This document shows, piece after piece, positions 38,785-48,190 of a DNA stretch of 64,000 bases. The stretch is from assembly GCF_036858155.1 (NCBI RefSeq), contig NZ_JAAEJX010000001.1, positions 44,673 through 108,672 on the forward strand, read 5' to 3'. The position numbers were made by a program, and so were the translations under genes. This DNA comes from Liberibacter brunswickensis. Lineage in GTDB: Bacteria > Pseudomonadota > Alphaproteobacteria > Rhizobiales > Rhizobiaceae. The stretch's first letter is position 1; each line of letters starts with the position of its first letter. The notes beneath the pieces were generated by a model, which was not told where the DNA came from, made no database searches, and saw nothing but the letters and a program-made list of their open reading frames with translations.

Positions 38785-38813
38785 ATTTATTTCAAAAATC
38801 AAGAGGATGTCAA
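38785..38813 (-). promoter_or_regulatory. Likely promoter of rpsF-rpsR
   Basis: On the minus strand a consensus TTGACA (38813-38808) is followed after 17 bp by ATAAAT (38790-38785), a weak -10 with 3 of 6 matches. The leader to the rpsF ATG would be about 160 nt. Confidence 0.4.
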
Positions 38814-39114
38814 GCTTTATAATGTTCGATGTAGTTAGATTAATATAACTTCTACATTATTAGAAGATTATATTCTATGAGAATATTTTTATTTTTTATC
38901 TTGATAACTTGTGATTAATATTCATGAAAAAAGTTTTAACCTAAAAATGATTGATGGCATTAGTTTTAAATATATAGTTAAGAAAATATTTATTAACCAT
39001 TTTTTCAGTTTTGGTATAATATGATTTTAAATATTTTAAAATTTAAAAATGATAATTCTTAAAGATATTGCAAAAAACATAAAATTGCCAACAGTATTAA
39101 TTTTTTTATTAATT
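38814..39114. other. Gene-free spacer between rpsF promoter and galE
   Basis: Some 300 bp upstream of rpsF and downstream of galE, both on the minus strand. The DNA is AT-rich with no ORF, tRNA or strong hairpin seen. In many rhizobia fabD lies on the far side of rpsF; it is not here. Confidence 0.4.
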
Positions 39115-40107
39115 CTAATTTTTTAGTGATTCAGGATGTTTTAGATGCCAATTCCAAGAAGATTTTATTATATCATTTAGTGTGTATTGTGGAGTCCATC
39201 CTAAAATTTTTTGTGCTTTTTTATTATCTGCTACGAGAGAAGGGGGATCTCCTATTCGTCTTGATCCATAAGAAATAGGAAAATTGCATTTATAAATTGA
39301 TTTAATAGAAGATATAATTTCTTCAACTGTATTTCCTATTCCAGTTCCAAGATTGAGAGTTATGTTATCTCCTCTATTTAATAAGTATTCTAATGCCATT
39401 ATATGTGCTTTAGCTAAATCCAAGACATGAATGTAATCACGTATACAAGTTCCATCAATTGTTGAATAATCTTTCCCAAAAATTTTGAAAACATTTTGAT
39501 ATCCCATTGCTGTTTTTATTGCTAATGGAATAATATGAGTTTCAGGATTATGCCATTCTCCAATGACGCTATCGAATGTTGCGCCAGATGCATTGAAATA
39601 TCTCAGTACAACAGATCGCAATCCATTTACTTTGTTGTGCTTTAATATTTCTCTTTCTACAACGTATTTAGTGTAGCCGTAAGGTGTTATTGCTTCTTGG
39701 GGCGTATCTTCTGTAATGATTTTGTTTTTGGGTATGCCATATGTTGCACAAGTAGAAGAAAATATAAACCTTTTTACATTTGCTTGTAATGCGATTGCTA
39801 TAAGATTAAAACTACCCATAACATTAATCTCATAAAATAAATTTGGGTTTTTTATAGATTCACTGACGCTAGTCAAACCTGCAAAGTGTATTACAGATTT
39901 AGGTTTGTATTTTGCAAAAATTTTTTGAAGATTTTCATGGTCGCGGATATCTACCTTTTCTAATGGCCCCCATAAAACAAATTCAGCGTGTCCGCTTGAC
40001 AAATTATCTAATACAATAGGCAAAAATCCTCTTTCATGTAGGAGGCGACAAGTATGAGCACCAATGTACCCAGCTCCTCCGATAACAAAAACGGTTTTAT
40101 TTCTCAT
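39115..40107 (-). CDS. galE: UDP-glucose 4-epimerase
   Basis: NAD-dependent epimerase of the extended SDR family, supplying UDP-galactose for surface polysaccharide. The NAD motif GGAGYIG is at residues 10-16. The catalytic serine lies in FSSTCATYG, and Y143/K147 form the YxxxK pair (YGYTK). The C-terminal half has substrate motifs such as CIRDYIHVLDLAKAH. The length of 330 residues is normal. It stands alone, 138 bp downstream of secA. Confidence 0.93.
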   Translation of the reverse strand: MRNKTVFVIGGAGYIGAHTCRLLHERGFLPIVLDNLSSGHAEFVLWGPLEKVDIRDHENLQKIFAKYKPKSVIHFAGLTSVSESIKNPNLFYEINVMGSFNLIAIALQANVKRFIFSSTCATYGIPKNKIITEDTPQEAITPYGYTKYVVEREILKHNKVNGLRSVVLRYFNASGATFDSVIGEWHNPETHIIPLAIKTAMGYQNVFKIFGKDYSTIDGTCIRDYIHVLDLAKAHIMALEYLLNRGDNITLNLGTGIGNTVEEIISSIKSIYKCNFPISYGSRRIGDPPSLVADNKKAQKILGWTPQYTLNDIIKSSWNWHLKHPESLKN

Positions 40108-40245
40108 GGCAATAATTATTTATTCAAATCATATTATTATGGCAATTAAGTGATGATCAAAGTTTTACAATTAAGTTTTATATAAAAAATATTTTAAAAT
40201 GGAATTTCATAATTTAATAAATTTCTTATAACTTATTAACTTTTA

Positions 40246-42927
40246 TTAAGTATACGATCCATGGCAATGTTTATATTTTTTACCACTTCCGCAAGGACAT
40301 TGATCATTGCGCTTAATCTTTCTTTTTTTTGATATGTTAGAGATATTTATCATGTTTGTTTTCGTGGCAATATGATTTTCAGTATTATTTGCTATATGAT
40401 ATGAAGAAGGCATTTTGCTATTTTCTGATTCATTGTTAATACTAGTCAAATTAATACGCATTATCTGAGAAACGACATCTCTTCGTAAATTATTGAGAAG
40501 CATATTAAAAAATTCGAATGCTTCTGATCTGTATTCTTGCAACGGATCCCGTTGTGCATATCCGCGAAATCCTATGATAGATCGCGAATGCTCTAACCTT
40601 GTTATATGTTCACGCCAGCAAATATCTAAAGTACATAGAATGATATGACGTCCTATGTCTTGCATTTTTTCTTTCCCAAGGGAATTTTCTTGGCATTTTA
40701 CGATTTCGTCGATTCTTGTAATAATCCTTTTAGACATTTCATTATAATCTATGCCATCTTCATTTCGCCATTCTGATATAGGAAGATGGATTCTAATAAC
40801 TTCATAAATTTCTTTTTCTAATTCCTCAATATCCCATTTTTCTGGATATGAGTTTTTTGGCATGCATTGTTCTATTGTTTTATTTAACGTTTCATAACGC
40901 ATATCGGCAATAATTTCTAAGACATTTTTCGCATCTATAATTTCAAGACGTTGTTCAAAAATGATTTTACGCTGCTCATTAAGAACATCATCATATTTGA
41001 GTAGATTTTTCCTTGTTTCAAAATTACGTGCCTCAACTTTTTGTTGGGCACGCTCAATTGCTTTATTAATCCAGGGATGAATAATGGCTTCTCCCTTTTT
41101 AAATCCTATTTTCTGCAAAAAACTATCCATGCGAGATGAGCCAAATATACGCATCAAATCATCTTGAAGTGACAAATAGAATTTTGTCCTTCCGGGATCA
41201 CCCTGACGTCCCGATCTTCCACGTAACTGATTGTCTATTCTTCTGCTTTCATGGCGCTCTGCGGATATAACATAAAGTCCTCCTGCATTAATAGATTTTT
41301 CTTTTAGAGATTTCACTTCCTGTTTAATTATGTGGATACGCTTATTCCTTGTCTCTTCGTCTGTAATATTAGATAGCTCGTATTCAATTCGCATAGCAGG
41401 ATTTCCTCCGAGTTGAATATCGGTGCCTCTTCCTGCCATATTAGTTGCAATAGTAATAGTGCCAGGAATGCCAGCTTGAGAAATAATATAAGCTTCTTTC
41501 TCGTGATAGAGCGCATTTAGAATTTGAAATTTTTTAAATTTATGTTTTCGTAGTTGACTGGCTAGATATTCTGATTTTTCTATTGAAGAAGTTCCTACAA
41601 GAACTGGTTGGCCTTTTTTGTGAGCATCCATAATTTCCGCAATTATTGCCTCATATTTTTCTTCGGAAGTTCTATATATTTCATCATGTTCGTCAATACG
41701 AATTATTGGAGCATTAGTAGGAACTTCAATAACTTCTAAATTATAAATATTGGCTAGTTCTTCAGCTTCTGTTGACGCTGTTCCGGTCATTCCTGATAAT
41801 TTTTTATATTTTAAAAAATAATTTTGAAATGTTATGGAAGAAAGTGTTTGGTTTTCAGGTTGTATATCAACACGTTCTTTGGCTTCTAACGCTTGATGTT
41901 GTCCCTCAGAATATCTTCTTCCTAGCATCATACGCCCTGTAAATTCATCAATTATTATAACTTCACCGTTTTTTACTATGTAATCTCTATCTCTGAAAAA
42001 TATTGTATGCGCTTTAAGTGCATTGTTGACGAGATGGACTATTGCTACATTCTCAAAACCATAAAGGCCACCTGACTTTATAAGACCTGCATTGTGTAAT
42101 AATTCTTCTATTTTCTCTGATCCTTTTTCAGAGAAGTTTACAGTTCGTTGTTTTTCATCAATTTCATAATCGGAAGGATGCAGGTTAGTTATAATGGAAT
42201 CAATTTTTTTATATAAATCAGATTGATCTTCTACTGGTTCCGATATAATTAAAGGAGTGCGAGCTTCGTCAATTAGTATGGAATCTACTTCGTCGATTAT
42301 AGCAAAATTGTGTCCACGTTGTACCATATCTTCTCTTTTATACTGCATGTTATCACGTAAGTAATCAAAGCCAAGTTCGTTATTTGTGATATAAGTTATA
42401 TCGCATGAATATGCTTTTCGTCTCTGATCTTCAGATAGATCGTGAATAACAACACCTGTTGAAAGTCCAAGAAATTCATAGATAGGAGACATTGTATTGG
42501 AATCTCTACGAGCAAGATAATCATTAACGGTTACTACATGTACTCCTTGTCCAGATAATGCATTCAAATAGGTGGGAAGGACTGCTGCTAAAGTTTTTCC
42601 TTCCCCGGTTTTCATTTCTGCTATACAACCTTTGTGAAGGATCATTCCTCCTAAAATTTGTACATCAAAGGGACGCATGTTTATAGTACGACGAGCAACT
42701 TCACGCACCACTGCAAATGCAGGAACCAATAGATCTTCTAATGTTTCCCCATTACTAATTCGTTGTTTGAACTCTAATGTTTTGTTTGCAAGGGAATCAT
42801 TTGATAATTGGGACATTTCTTTTTCAAGGTTGTTTATTTCAACAACTTTTGCATAATAAGGGTGCAAGCGTTTTTCATTAGAATATGTGAATAACTTGCC
42901 TGCCAGCTTTGATATGTAACTGATCAT
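40246..42927 (-). CDS. secA: Preprotein translocase ATPase SecA
   Basis: Motor that drives exported proteins through SecYEG. The start is placed at ATG 42927 (893 residues), where the family's usual N-terminus begins (ISKLAGKLFTYSNEKRL). The open frame extends 38 codons further but these are not SecA-like. Walker A is in MKTGEGKTL, the DEAD box reads IDEVDSILIDEARTP, and GMTGTASTE and GRGTDIQLGG mark the second motor domain. The C-terminal zinc-binding SEC-C tail reads NDQCPCGSGKKYKHCHG, so the SecB-binding end is intact. Export of LdtP, ChoX and the porin in this window depends on it. Confidence 0.96.
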   Translation of the reverse strand: MISYISKLAGKLFTYSNEKRLHPYYAKVVEINNLEKEMSQLSNDSLANKTLEFKQRISNGETLEDLLVPAFAVVREVARRTINMRPFDVQILGGMILHKGCIAEMKTGEGKTLAAVLPTYLNALSGQGVHVVTVNDYLARRDSNTMSPIYEFLGLSTGVVIHDLSEDQRRKAYSCDITYITNNELGFDYLRDNMQYKREDMVQRGHNFAIIDEVDSILIDEARTPLIISEPVEDQSDLYKKIDSIITNLHPSDYEIDEKQRTVNFSEKGSEKIEELLHNAGLIKSGGLYGFENVAIVHLVNNALKAHTIFFRDRDYIVKNGEVIIIDEFTGRMMLGRRYSEGQHQALEAKERVDIQPENQTLSSITFQNYFLKYKKLSGMTGTASTEAEELANIYNLEVIEVPTNAPIIRIDEHDEIYRTSEEKYEAIIAEIMDAHKKGQPVLVGTSSIEKSEYLASQLRKHKFKKFQILNALYHEKEAYIISQAGIPGTITIATNMAGRGTDIQLGGNPAMRIEYELSNITDEETRNKRIHIIKQEVKSLKEKSINAGGLYVISAERHESRRIDNQLRGRSGRQGDPGRTKFYLSLQDDLMRIFGSSRMDSFLQKIGFKKGEAIIHPWINKAIERAQQKVEARNFETRKNLLKYDDVLNEQRKIIFEQRLEIIDAKNVLEIIADMRYETLNKTIEQCMPKNSYPEKWDIEELEKEIYEVIRIHLPISEWRNEDGIDYNEMSKRIITRIDEIVKCQENSLGKEKMQDIGRHIILCTLDICWREHITRLEHSRSIIGFRGYAQRDPLQEYRSEAFEFFNMLLNNLRRDVVSQIMRINLTSINNESENSKMPSSYHIANNTENHIATKTNMINISNISKKRKIKRNDQCPCGSGKKYKHCHGSYT

Positions 42928-43240
42928 GAAGATGTTTTCCTCTTCGAAGAATACTCCGTCAGTTAAGAAGGTACTGTTGTTACCCAGGAATATTCTATAT
43001 ATTACGTATAAATATTTTGACAATAAAACAATTAGATACAATCATCTATTGTTTGATGTCAACGGATCCATATAATGTAATTTTTTTTTGTATATATATA
43101 ATTTTAGCTTTACATGTTAGTATATGGTTTCCCCAATATATTATTTTGATTTCTAAGATTGCAGTATTATGTTAACATCTTATGATATTTTATAGATCAA
43201 AAAGAATATAGTTTTTGATAAATTAGATTGGATAAATTTT
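42928..43240. other. Gene-free spacer between divergent secA and argJ
   Basis: 313 bp that should contain both promoters. No convincing ORF outside the secA upstream extension is seen. Several rhizobia have a parvulin-type peptidyl-prolyl isomerase gene between secA and argJ; no trace is visible here. Confidence 0.4.
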
Positions 43241-44491
43241 GTGTTGCCTATTACTTGTCTTCCTTTTATGTCACAGTCTCGTACTATTCCTACCCTACCT
43301 CCAATAAAAGGAGTGAAGTTGTCTACTGCTTCTTTAGGTATAAAATATGTTGGTCGTGATGATGTTTTTTTGATGGTATTTGATATGCCAGCATCTGTAG
43401 CTGGTGTTTTTACTCGTTCACTTTGTTCGTCAGCACCAGTGGATTTCTGTAGAGGTAATTTATCACATGGTATTGCGAGGGCATTGGTAGTTAATTCTGG
43501 TATTGCTAATGCATTCACAGGGAAAAGAGGTCAATATACTGTTAATTATGTTGCTAAATCTTTGTCTAATATTATATCTTGTAAGGAAAATGAGGTTTAT
43601 ATTGCTTCTACTGGCATAATAGGTGAGTTTTTAGATTCTTCTGTTTTTGATGGCGTATTTAGTAAAATGTTAGACGATGCTACTGATGACGCTTGGTTTG
43701 ATGCTGCTAAATCTATGATTACAACAGATAATTATGCTAAAACTGCTACGCGTACATTAAATATAGATGGAATCAATGTGACAATTAATGGTATTGCTAA
43801 AGGGGCAGGGATGATTGCTCCTGATATGGCTACTACTCTTGCGTTTGTTGTAACAGATATTAGTATTTCTACTTTTGTGCTGCAAAGTCTTTTGTCAGAA
43901 GGAGTAGAGAATAGCTTTAATTCTATTACAGTAGATAGTGATACTTCAACTTCTGATACTATTTTGTTGTTTTCAACGGGTACTGTTTCTGGTAATATTT
44001 CTCCTATTACGGATGTAAATGACAGTCGTTTATCTTTTTTCCGCCCTGTTCTTTTTGATCTTTTAAAGGATTTAGCACTGCAAGTAGTATGCGATGGAGA
44101 AGGGGCTTCAAAGCTTCTTGAAGTAACAGTGAAGGGGGCTGAAAATTCTTTATCTGCGAAGAAAGTATCTCTATCTATTGCTAATTCTCCTTTAGTTAAA
44201 ACTGCTTTTGCTAGTGGGTCTTTTAAATGGTGGGGTCGTATAGTTATGGCTGTTGGAAAATCTGGTGCATTAGTAGATCGCGACAAATTATCTATTTGGT
44301 TTGGAGATATTAGGATCGCAAACAACGGTGAGCCAGACACTGATTTTCCTCAGGAAGAGCTTGAATTGATAATGCAGAAAGATTACGTTCAGATCACAGT
44401 TGATCTTCAGATTGGAAATGGAGTTCATACTGCATGGACATGTGATTTTAGCAAAGAATATGTTCATTTTAATAGCACTTTTCAAAGTTAA
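43241..44491 (+). CDS. argJ: Bifunctional glutamate N-acetyltransferase/ornithine acetyltransferase
   Basis: Recycles the acetyl group in arginine synthesis. The precursor cleaves itself between A197 and T198 (APDMATTLAF), T198 becoming the nucleophile of the beta chain. Also present are VNSGIANAFTG, the oxyanion region ASTGIIG and the SDTSTSDT block. It has 416 residues. The GTG start at 43241 gives an N-terminus co-linear with rhizobial ArgJ; GGAT lies 7 bp upstream, while the ATG at 43268 has no ribosome-binding site. It is followed by the mutT remnant 105 bp on. Confidence 0.93.
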   Translation: MLPITCLPFMSQSRTIPTLPPIKGVKLSTASLGIKYVGRDDVFLMVFDMPASVAGVFTRSLCSSAPVDFCRGNLSHGIARALVVNSGIANAFTGKRGQYTVNYVAKSLSNIISCKENEVYIASTGIIGEFLDSSVFDGVFSKMLDDATDDAWFDAAKSMITTDNYAKTATRTLNIDGINVTINGIAKGAGMIAPDMATTLAFVVTDISISTFVLQSLLSEGVENSFNSITVDSDTSTSDTILLFSTGTVSGNISPITDVNDSRLSFFRPVLFDLLKDLALQVVCDGEGASKLLEVTVKGAENSLSAKKVSLSIANSPLVKTAFASGSFKWWGRIVMAVGKSGALVDRDKLSIWFGDIRIANNGEPDTDFPQEELELIMQKDYVQITVDLQIGNGVHTAWTCDFSKEYVHFNSTFQS

Positions 44492-44596
44492 AGTTCGAAA
44501 GATTTTGCTATGTAGATGGTGTGTCTGTTGTATAGTAAAAATACTTTTTATTTTATGCTAGAATTTGCTAAATTCCCGTAGGGAAAATATAGTTTT

Positions 44597-45030
44597 ATGA
44601 GTGTAGATTTAAAAAAAACACTGTTGGTATCTTCATGCACAGTTTTTGAGTTAAGTGGGAAGTTCTTGATTTCTCATCGTCCTGAAAATAAATCATATGG
44701 AGGTTTTTGGGAGTTCCCAGGAGGAAAGATTGAAAATGGAGAAACTCCTGAAGATGCTTTGGTGAGGGAGTTATTTGAGGAATTAGCTATTGTAGTCAAC
44801 CCGTCTTCTTTAGTTCCTATTACTTTTGTTAGTCATCCATACGATAGTTTTCATCTTTTGATGACTTTTTTGCTTGTCATGATTTTAAAGGTATTCCGCA
44901 ATCTTATGAAGGTCAGAAAATACAATGGGTAACATTTGAAGATATTATAAATTATTCTATTTTGCCAGCGGACAAACCCCTTATCCCTGCTTTGCGTAAC
45001 TATTTTCTACATGGGATAAATGAAATTTAG
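44597..45030 (+). pseudogene. mutT: Frameshifted 8-oxo-dGTP diphosphatase (MutT/Nudix)
   Basis: The first 90 or so codons encode a Nudix fold with box G43...E49...RELFEEL, in which the late glycine is alanine. In the T6 run at about 44866-44871 the frame is lost. Reading one base differently continues into a proper MutT C-terminus (FKGIPQSYEGQKIQWVTFED, ending LPADKPLIPALRN and TAG at 45028-45030). Without correction a 111-residue protein with an unrelated 20-residue tail results. One extra T in the run would restore the gene, so slippage or a sequencing miscount must be considered. Confidence 0.85.
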
Positions 45031-45131
45031 ATTATCGAATAATTATCCTTTTTTTATTAAGAAGTATTTAACCTTAATGAAATACACATTTTATTGGGTT
45101 AAATAATATAAAATTCCATATAGGGAGAGAG

Positions 45132-45335
45132 ATGGTGATCGAAAATAGTATTAATCCTATGACTTTTAAAGATAGGGTTGTTTCTATAGGTTTAAAATGG
45201 ACAGCTGGTAACGTATGGCTTTTATTTGGTATAGTAGTAGTTTATTTTTCAATTTCTTTTTCAAGTCGTGTTGTTGATTATTATATAGAAAAAAATCATT
45301 TCTCTCATATAGAGTATAAAAATTCGTTTTATTAG
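45132..45335 (+). CDS. Small single-helix membrane protein, function unknown
   Basis: I do not recognise this 67-residue protein. A polar start (MVIENSINPMTFKDRVVSIG) precedes a hydrophobic stretch at about residues 26-44 (NVWLLFGIVVVYFSISF) and a charged tail ending HIEYKNSFY. A GGGAGAGAG element sits directly upstream of the ATG, better than at most neighbouring genes, which supports translation. It lies between the mutT remnant and nttA on the same strand, 385 bp before the latter. Confidence 0.5.
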   Translation: MVIENSINPMTFKDRVVSIGLKWTAGNVWLLFGIVVVYFSISFSSRVVDYYIEKNHFSHIEYKNSFY

Positions 45336-45719
45336 GTGGTTTTTCTTTTTGATTTCGTCGTTTATATATGATTTCTTTATATCGATTATTATTAAAATTA
45401 TCTTTTAAAGATGATAATTTAATATTATTTTTTTTGAGAATGTACATTTAGGTTATTCATCTAATTAGGCAAATTAAAATAATATTCTTGTTTATTATAT
45501 TGATATCTCAATAATTAGTTTTATTGTCTAATGTCTTTTTTGAGTTTTGCCACAATTTTTGTAAAACAATATTGTTTTAACGTTAGAATGTAATTATTAA
45601 TTATTTGTTCAAATATGAAAAAAATGTTTTTAATACAATAAGTAGTACTTGTATTAAATTTATTTAGTTAATAATATACTGTGATTCACTTTTTTTGAGC
45701 ATTCTTTTTTAACCTTTTT
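45336..45719. other. Gene-free spacer before nttA
   Basis: 384 bp of highly AT-rich DNA. The only open frame, on the minus strand (45184-45447), is low-complexity, lysine- and asparagine-rich, and largely antisense to the small membrane protein; I take it as spurious. No tRNA, direct repeat or attachment-site-like sequence that would mark an insertion was found. Confidence 0.4.
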
Positions 45720-47210
45720 TTGAAAGATTTTGTTGTGGCATGTAATCAGAAGATGTTAACTTTTTTGTGTAAAATATGGAAAATTTTTTGTGCTGTTAAA
45801 ATGTCCGAAGCCAAGAAATTTATTCCTATGACCCTTATGATGTTTCTTGTATTATTTAATTTTAGTACTTTGAGACCTTTAAAAGATACTTTAGTTATCC
45901 CTAATCTGGGAGCAGAAGTGATTAGTTTTGTGAAGTTATGGTGTGTACTTCCTTCTGCTATTCTCTTTACTGTTTTGTATATGAAGTTATCTAATGTTTT
46001 AGATTCTGAGAAGATTTTTTATTCAGTAACTTGTTTCTTTGTTTCTTTTTTTGCAGTTTTTGCTTTTATCCTTTATCCTTATCGTGATTTTATTCATCCT
46101 TCTGCAAAGTCAATCTATATGATGGCAAATTCATTTCCTTATTTGAAATGGTTTATTTATTTGGCTGGCAAGTGGTCTTTTGCATTATTTTATGTTTTTG
46201 CAGAGCTTTGGGGTGCTGTGATGATTAATCTTATGTTTTGGCAATTTGCAAATAGAATTACCAAAACTGAAGAAGCAGCTCGTTTTTATGCAACTTTTGG
46301 ATTGGTTGGAAATGTAGGATTGATACTTGCTGGTGGTGTTATAGTAAAGTTTTCAAGTCTTTCAAATGATCGTATGATTTTGTATTCTATGCTTACTTTA
46401 ATATTTTCTAGTTGTTTACTTATGGCTATATACAGATGGATGAATGTATATGTTTTAACAGATCCTAAATATTATTCTCCTAAAAGAGGTAATATCAAGA
46501 AAAAATTACGTTTATCAGTAATGGAAAGCCTTAAGATGGCTTTTAAATCTAAGTATTTGGGATATATCGTTTTACTAGTTATTTGTTATGGGACTACTAT
46601 TAATTTAGTTGAAGGTCCTTGGAAGGCGAAGATTAGGCAATTGTATCCAATGCAAAGTGATTATGCGTATTTTATGGGTCAGTTTGTACAATGGACTGGT
46701 ATTGTAACTATTATATTTATGATCCTTGGTAGTAATATTTTAAAAAATTTTAGATGGTTCACTTCTGCTATACTAACTCCTTTAATGATATTGATCACAG
46801 GAGGTGGATTTTTTGTATTCTTTATATTTGAAAACAGTCTTTTGCCGATAACGAAAAACATAATTGATGTGTCTCCTATTGCATTCGCGGTTTTCTTGGG
46901 TGCGTTGCAGAATGTTTTGAGTAAGGCTACTAAATATACAATGTTTGATGCTACTAAGGAAATGGCTTTTATTCCTTTGGATGATGAGTTTAGAACCAAA
47001 GGTAAGGCTGTTGTCGATGTTATAGGGGGTAGGCTTGCTAAATCTGGTGGAGCTGTGATTCAGTTTGCTATATTTACAATCTGTCCTTTAGCAACGTTTT
47101 CTAGCATTGTACCTATTTTGACTGTTATATTTTTGTGTTTGATGTTTATTTGGATATATGTAGTAATTGGTTTAAATAAAGAGTATACCAAGATTATTAG
47201 TAATGAATAA
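45720..47210 (+). CDS. nttA: ATP/ADP translocase (nucleotide transporter)
   Basis: Exchanges host ATP for bacterial ADP across the inner membrane, as in plastids, Chlamydiales and Rickettsiales. The 'Ca. L. asiaticus' homologue is known to transport ATP. The protein has about 12 hydrophobic helices. Family features include FNFSTLRPLKDTLVIP near residue 55, the VEGPWKAKIRQLYP loop, and KYTMFDATKEMAFIPLDDE near the C-terminus. The start is uncertain: TTG 45720 (496 residues, no ribosome-binding site), GTG 45735 (GAAAG 8 bp upstream) or ATG 45753. A strong hairpin follows the stop. It stands within an otherwise rhizobial gene block. Confidence 0.93.
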   Translation: MKDFVVACNQKMLTFLCKIWKIFCAVKMSEAKKFIPMTLMMFLVLFNFSTLRPLKDTLVIPNLGAEVISFVKLWCVLPSAILFTVLYMKLSNVLDSEKIFYSVTCFFVSFFAVFAFILYPYRDFIHPSAKSIYMMANSFPYLKWFIYLAGKWSFALFYVFAELWGAVMINLMFWQFANRITKTEEAARFYATFGLVGNVGLILAGGVIVKFSSLSNDRMILYSMLTLIFSSCLLMAIYRWMNVYVLTDPKYYSPKRGNIKKKLRLSVMESLKMAFKSKYLGYIVLLVICYGTTINLVEGPWKAKIRQLYPMQSDYAYFMGQFVQWTGIVTIIFMILGSNILKNFRWFTSAILTPLMILITGGGFFVFFIFENSLLPITKNIIDVSPIAFAVFLGALQNVLSKATKYTMFDATKEMAFIPLDDEFRTKGKAVVDVIGGRLAKSGGAVIQFAIFTICPLATFSSIVPILTVIFLCLMFIWIYVVIGLNKEYTKIISNE

Positions 47211-47224
47211 GGTGTAATAAGATA

Positions 47225-47250
47225 AAAGATCCCCATTTATGGGGATCTTT
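47225..47250 (+). terminator. Strong hairpin after nttA
   Basis: AAAGATCCCCAT and ATGGGGATCTTT form a perfect 12-bp inverted repeat with only TT between, in practice an 11-bp stem with a 4-nt loop. It starts 15 bp after the nttA stop codon. The U-tract is short, but A and T flanks exist on both sides, so it may work in both directions for nttA and the converging methyltransferase gene. Confidence 0.8.
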
Positions 47251-47383
47251 AGGTATGAATTATGTATTAATCGTTATGGTATTTTGCTAATCATAACTTT
47301 TTTATTTATTACATTAAATTGTTTTTTCCTTATTTTTATTGATTTAATTTTATAAATACTTTTCTCTTTAAATATATATTTTT

Positions 47384-48190
47384 TTATTTAGAACCTATAG
47401 GCTTCCATCCAATCACGTAAATAATAGAAAAACTGGCAGTTACGTTTCTCGTAGAATCAGAATTTTCTTTTTCGTATATTTTGGAAGCAAGTTCGAAAAG
47501 TGATTTATGTGGAGGAATTTTGTTGCGATGTATAAGGGGATTAGACATCCCCATTTTACGTAGATCATGCATTAGATTAAACATTGATTTATAGTATACT
47601 GTATATGTTTCTTGATCTATTATAGGGGATATAAATCCTGCTTTCTGTATGAGTGTTCCTGTGCTTTTAATATCTATAAATGGAATAATGCGAGGACTAG
47701 CTCCGCCAGTTAATTTTGTTTCAGCTTTTAACAATGCTCTTCGAAGTTCAAGAAGAGTTCCAGTTCCGGGAATTGCAGCCAAAAAAACTCCTCCTGGTTT
47801 TAATATATGATTTATTTTTACAATCATTCCTAAAATATCATTTATGAGATGTAGACTCAGAGGAGATAAAATTAAATCAAAGGATTGAGAAATTGACGAA
47901 ATTTCTTCAAGAGGACAACTTATGAATTCATCTTTTAAAGAAGAGAATTCTGTTGATATTTCAGCTCTAATCATACGATTAATTTTGTTTTGTTTTGTAC
48001 AGGTATCTCCAACTATTCCTGTTATTCCATGTAGTTCTAAGGCATTTTCGAATCTTCTATCAATCATATTCAATCTAAAGGATATTTCTTTTGCTACTCT
48101 ATCTAAAATAAAATAAGAAGAAAAACATTTTTGTCGAAAAGACCTTATGCGATTTCTATTAATTAATTTCATGTCAAAAATAATATTCAT
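47384..48190 (-). CDS. SAM-dependent methyltransferase-fold protein (NDUFAF5/BioC-like)
   Basis: A 268-residue class I methyltransferase fold. The segment SFDLILSPLSLHLINDILGM followed by ILKPGGVFLAAIPG and LLELRRAL matches the bacterial NDUFAF5-like group, whose mitochondrial member acts on a complex I subunit. The SAM-binding glycine loop is weak (ALELHGITGIVGD rather than DLGCGTG), as in that group. It sits next to argJ-mutT as in rhizobia. True substrate unknown; a BioC role in biotin synthesis is less likely. Confidence 0.75.
   Translation of the reverse strand: MNIIFDMKLINRNRIRSFRQKCFSSYFILDRVAKEISFRLNMIDRRFENALELHGITGIVGDTCTKQNKINRMIRAEISTEFSSLKDEFISCPLEEISSISQSFDLILSPLSLHLINDILGMIVKINHILKPGGVFLAAIPGTGTLLELRRALLKAETKLTGGASPRIIPFIDIKSTGTLIQKAGFISPIIDQETYTVYYKSMFNLMHDLRKMGMSNPLIHRNKIPPHKSLFELASKIYEKENSDSTRNVTASFSIIYVIGWKPIGSK

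Noticed and set aside
43732..44340. Long minus-strand ORF (202 codons) inside argJ
   Set aside because: It lies wholly antisense to argJ, which has all family motifs, and has no ribosome-binding site.
45184..45447. Minus-strand ORF rich in Lys/Asn (87 codons)
   Set aside because: Low-complexity peptide from AT-rich DNA, mostly opposite the small membrane gene and without a ribosome-binding site.
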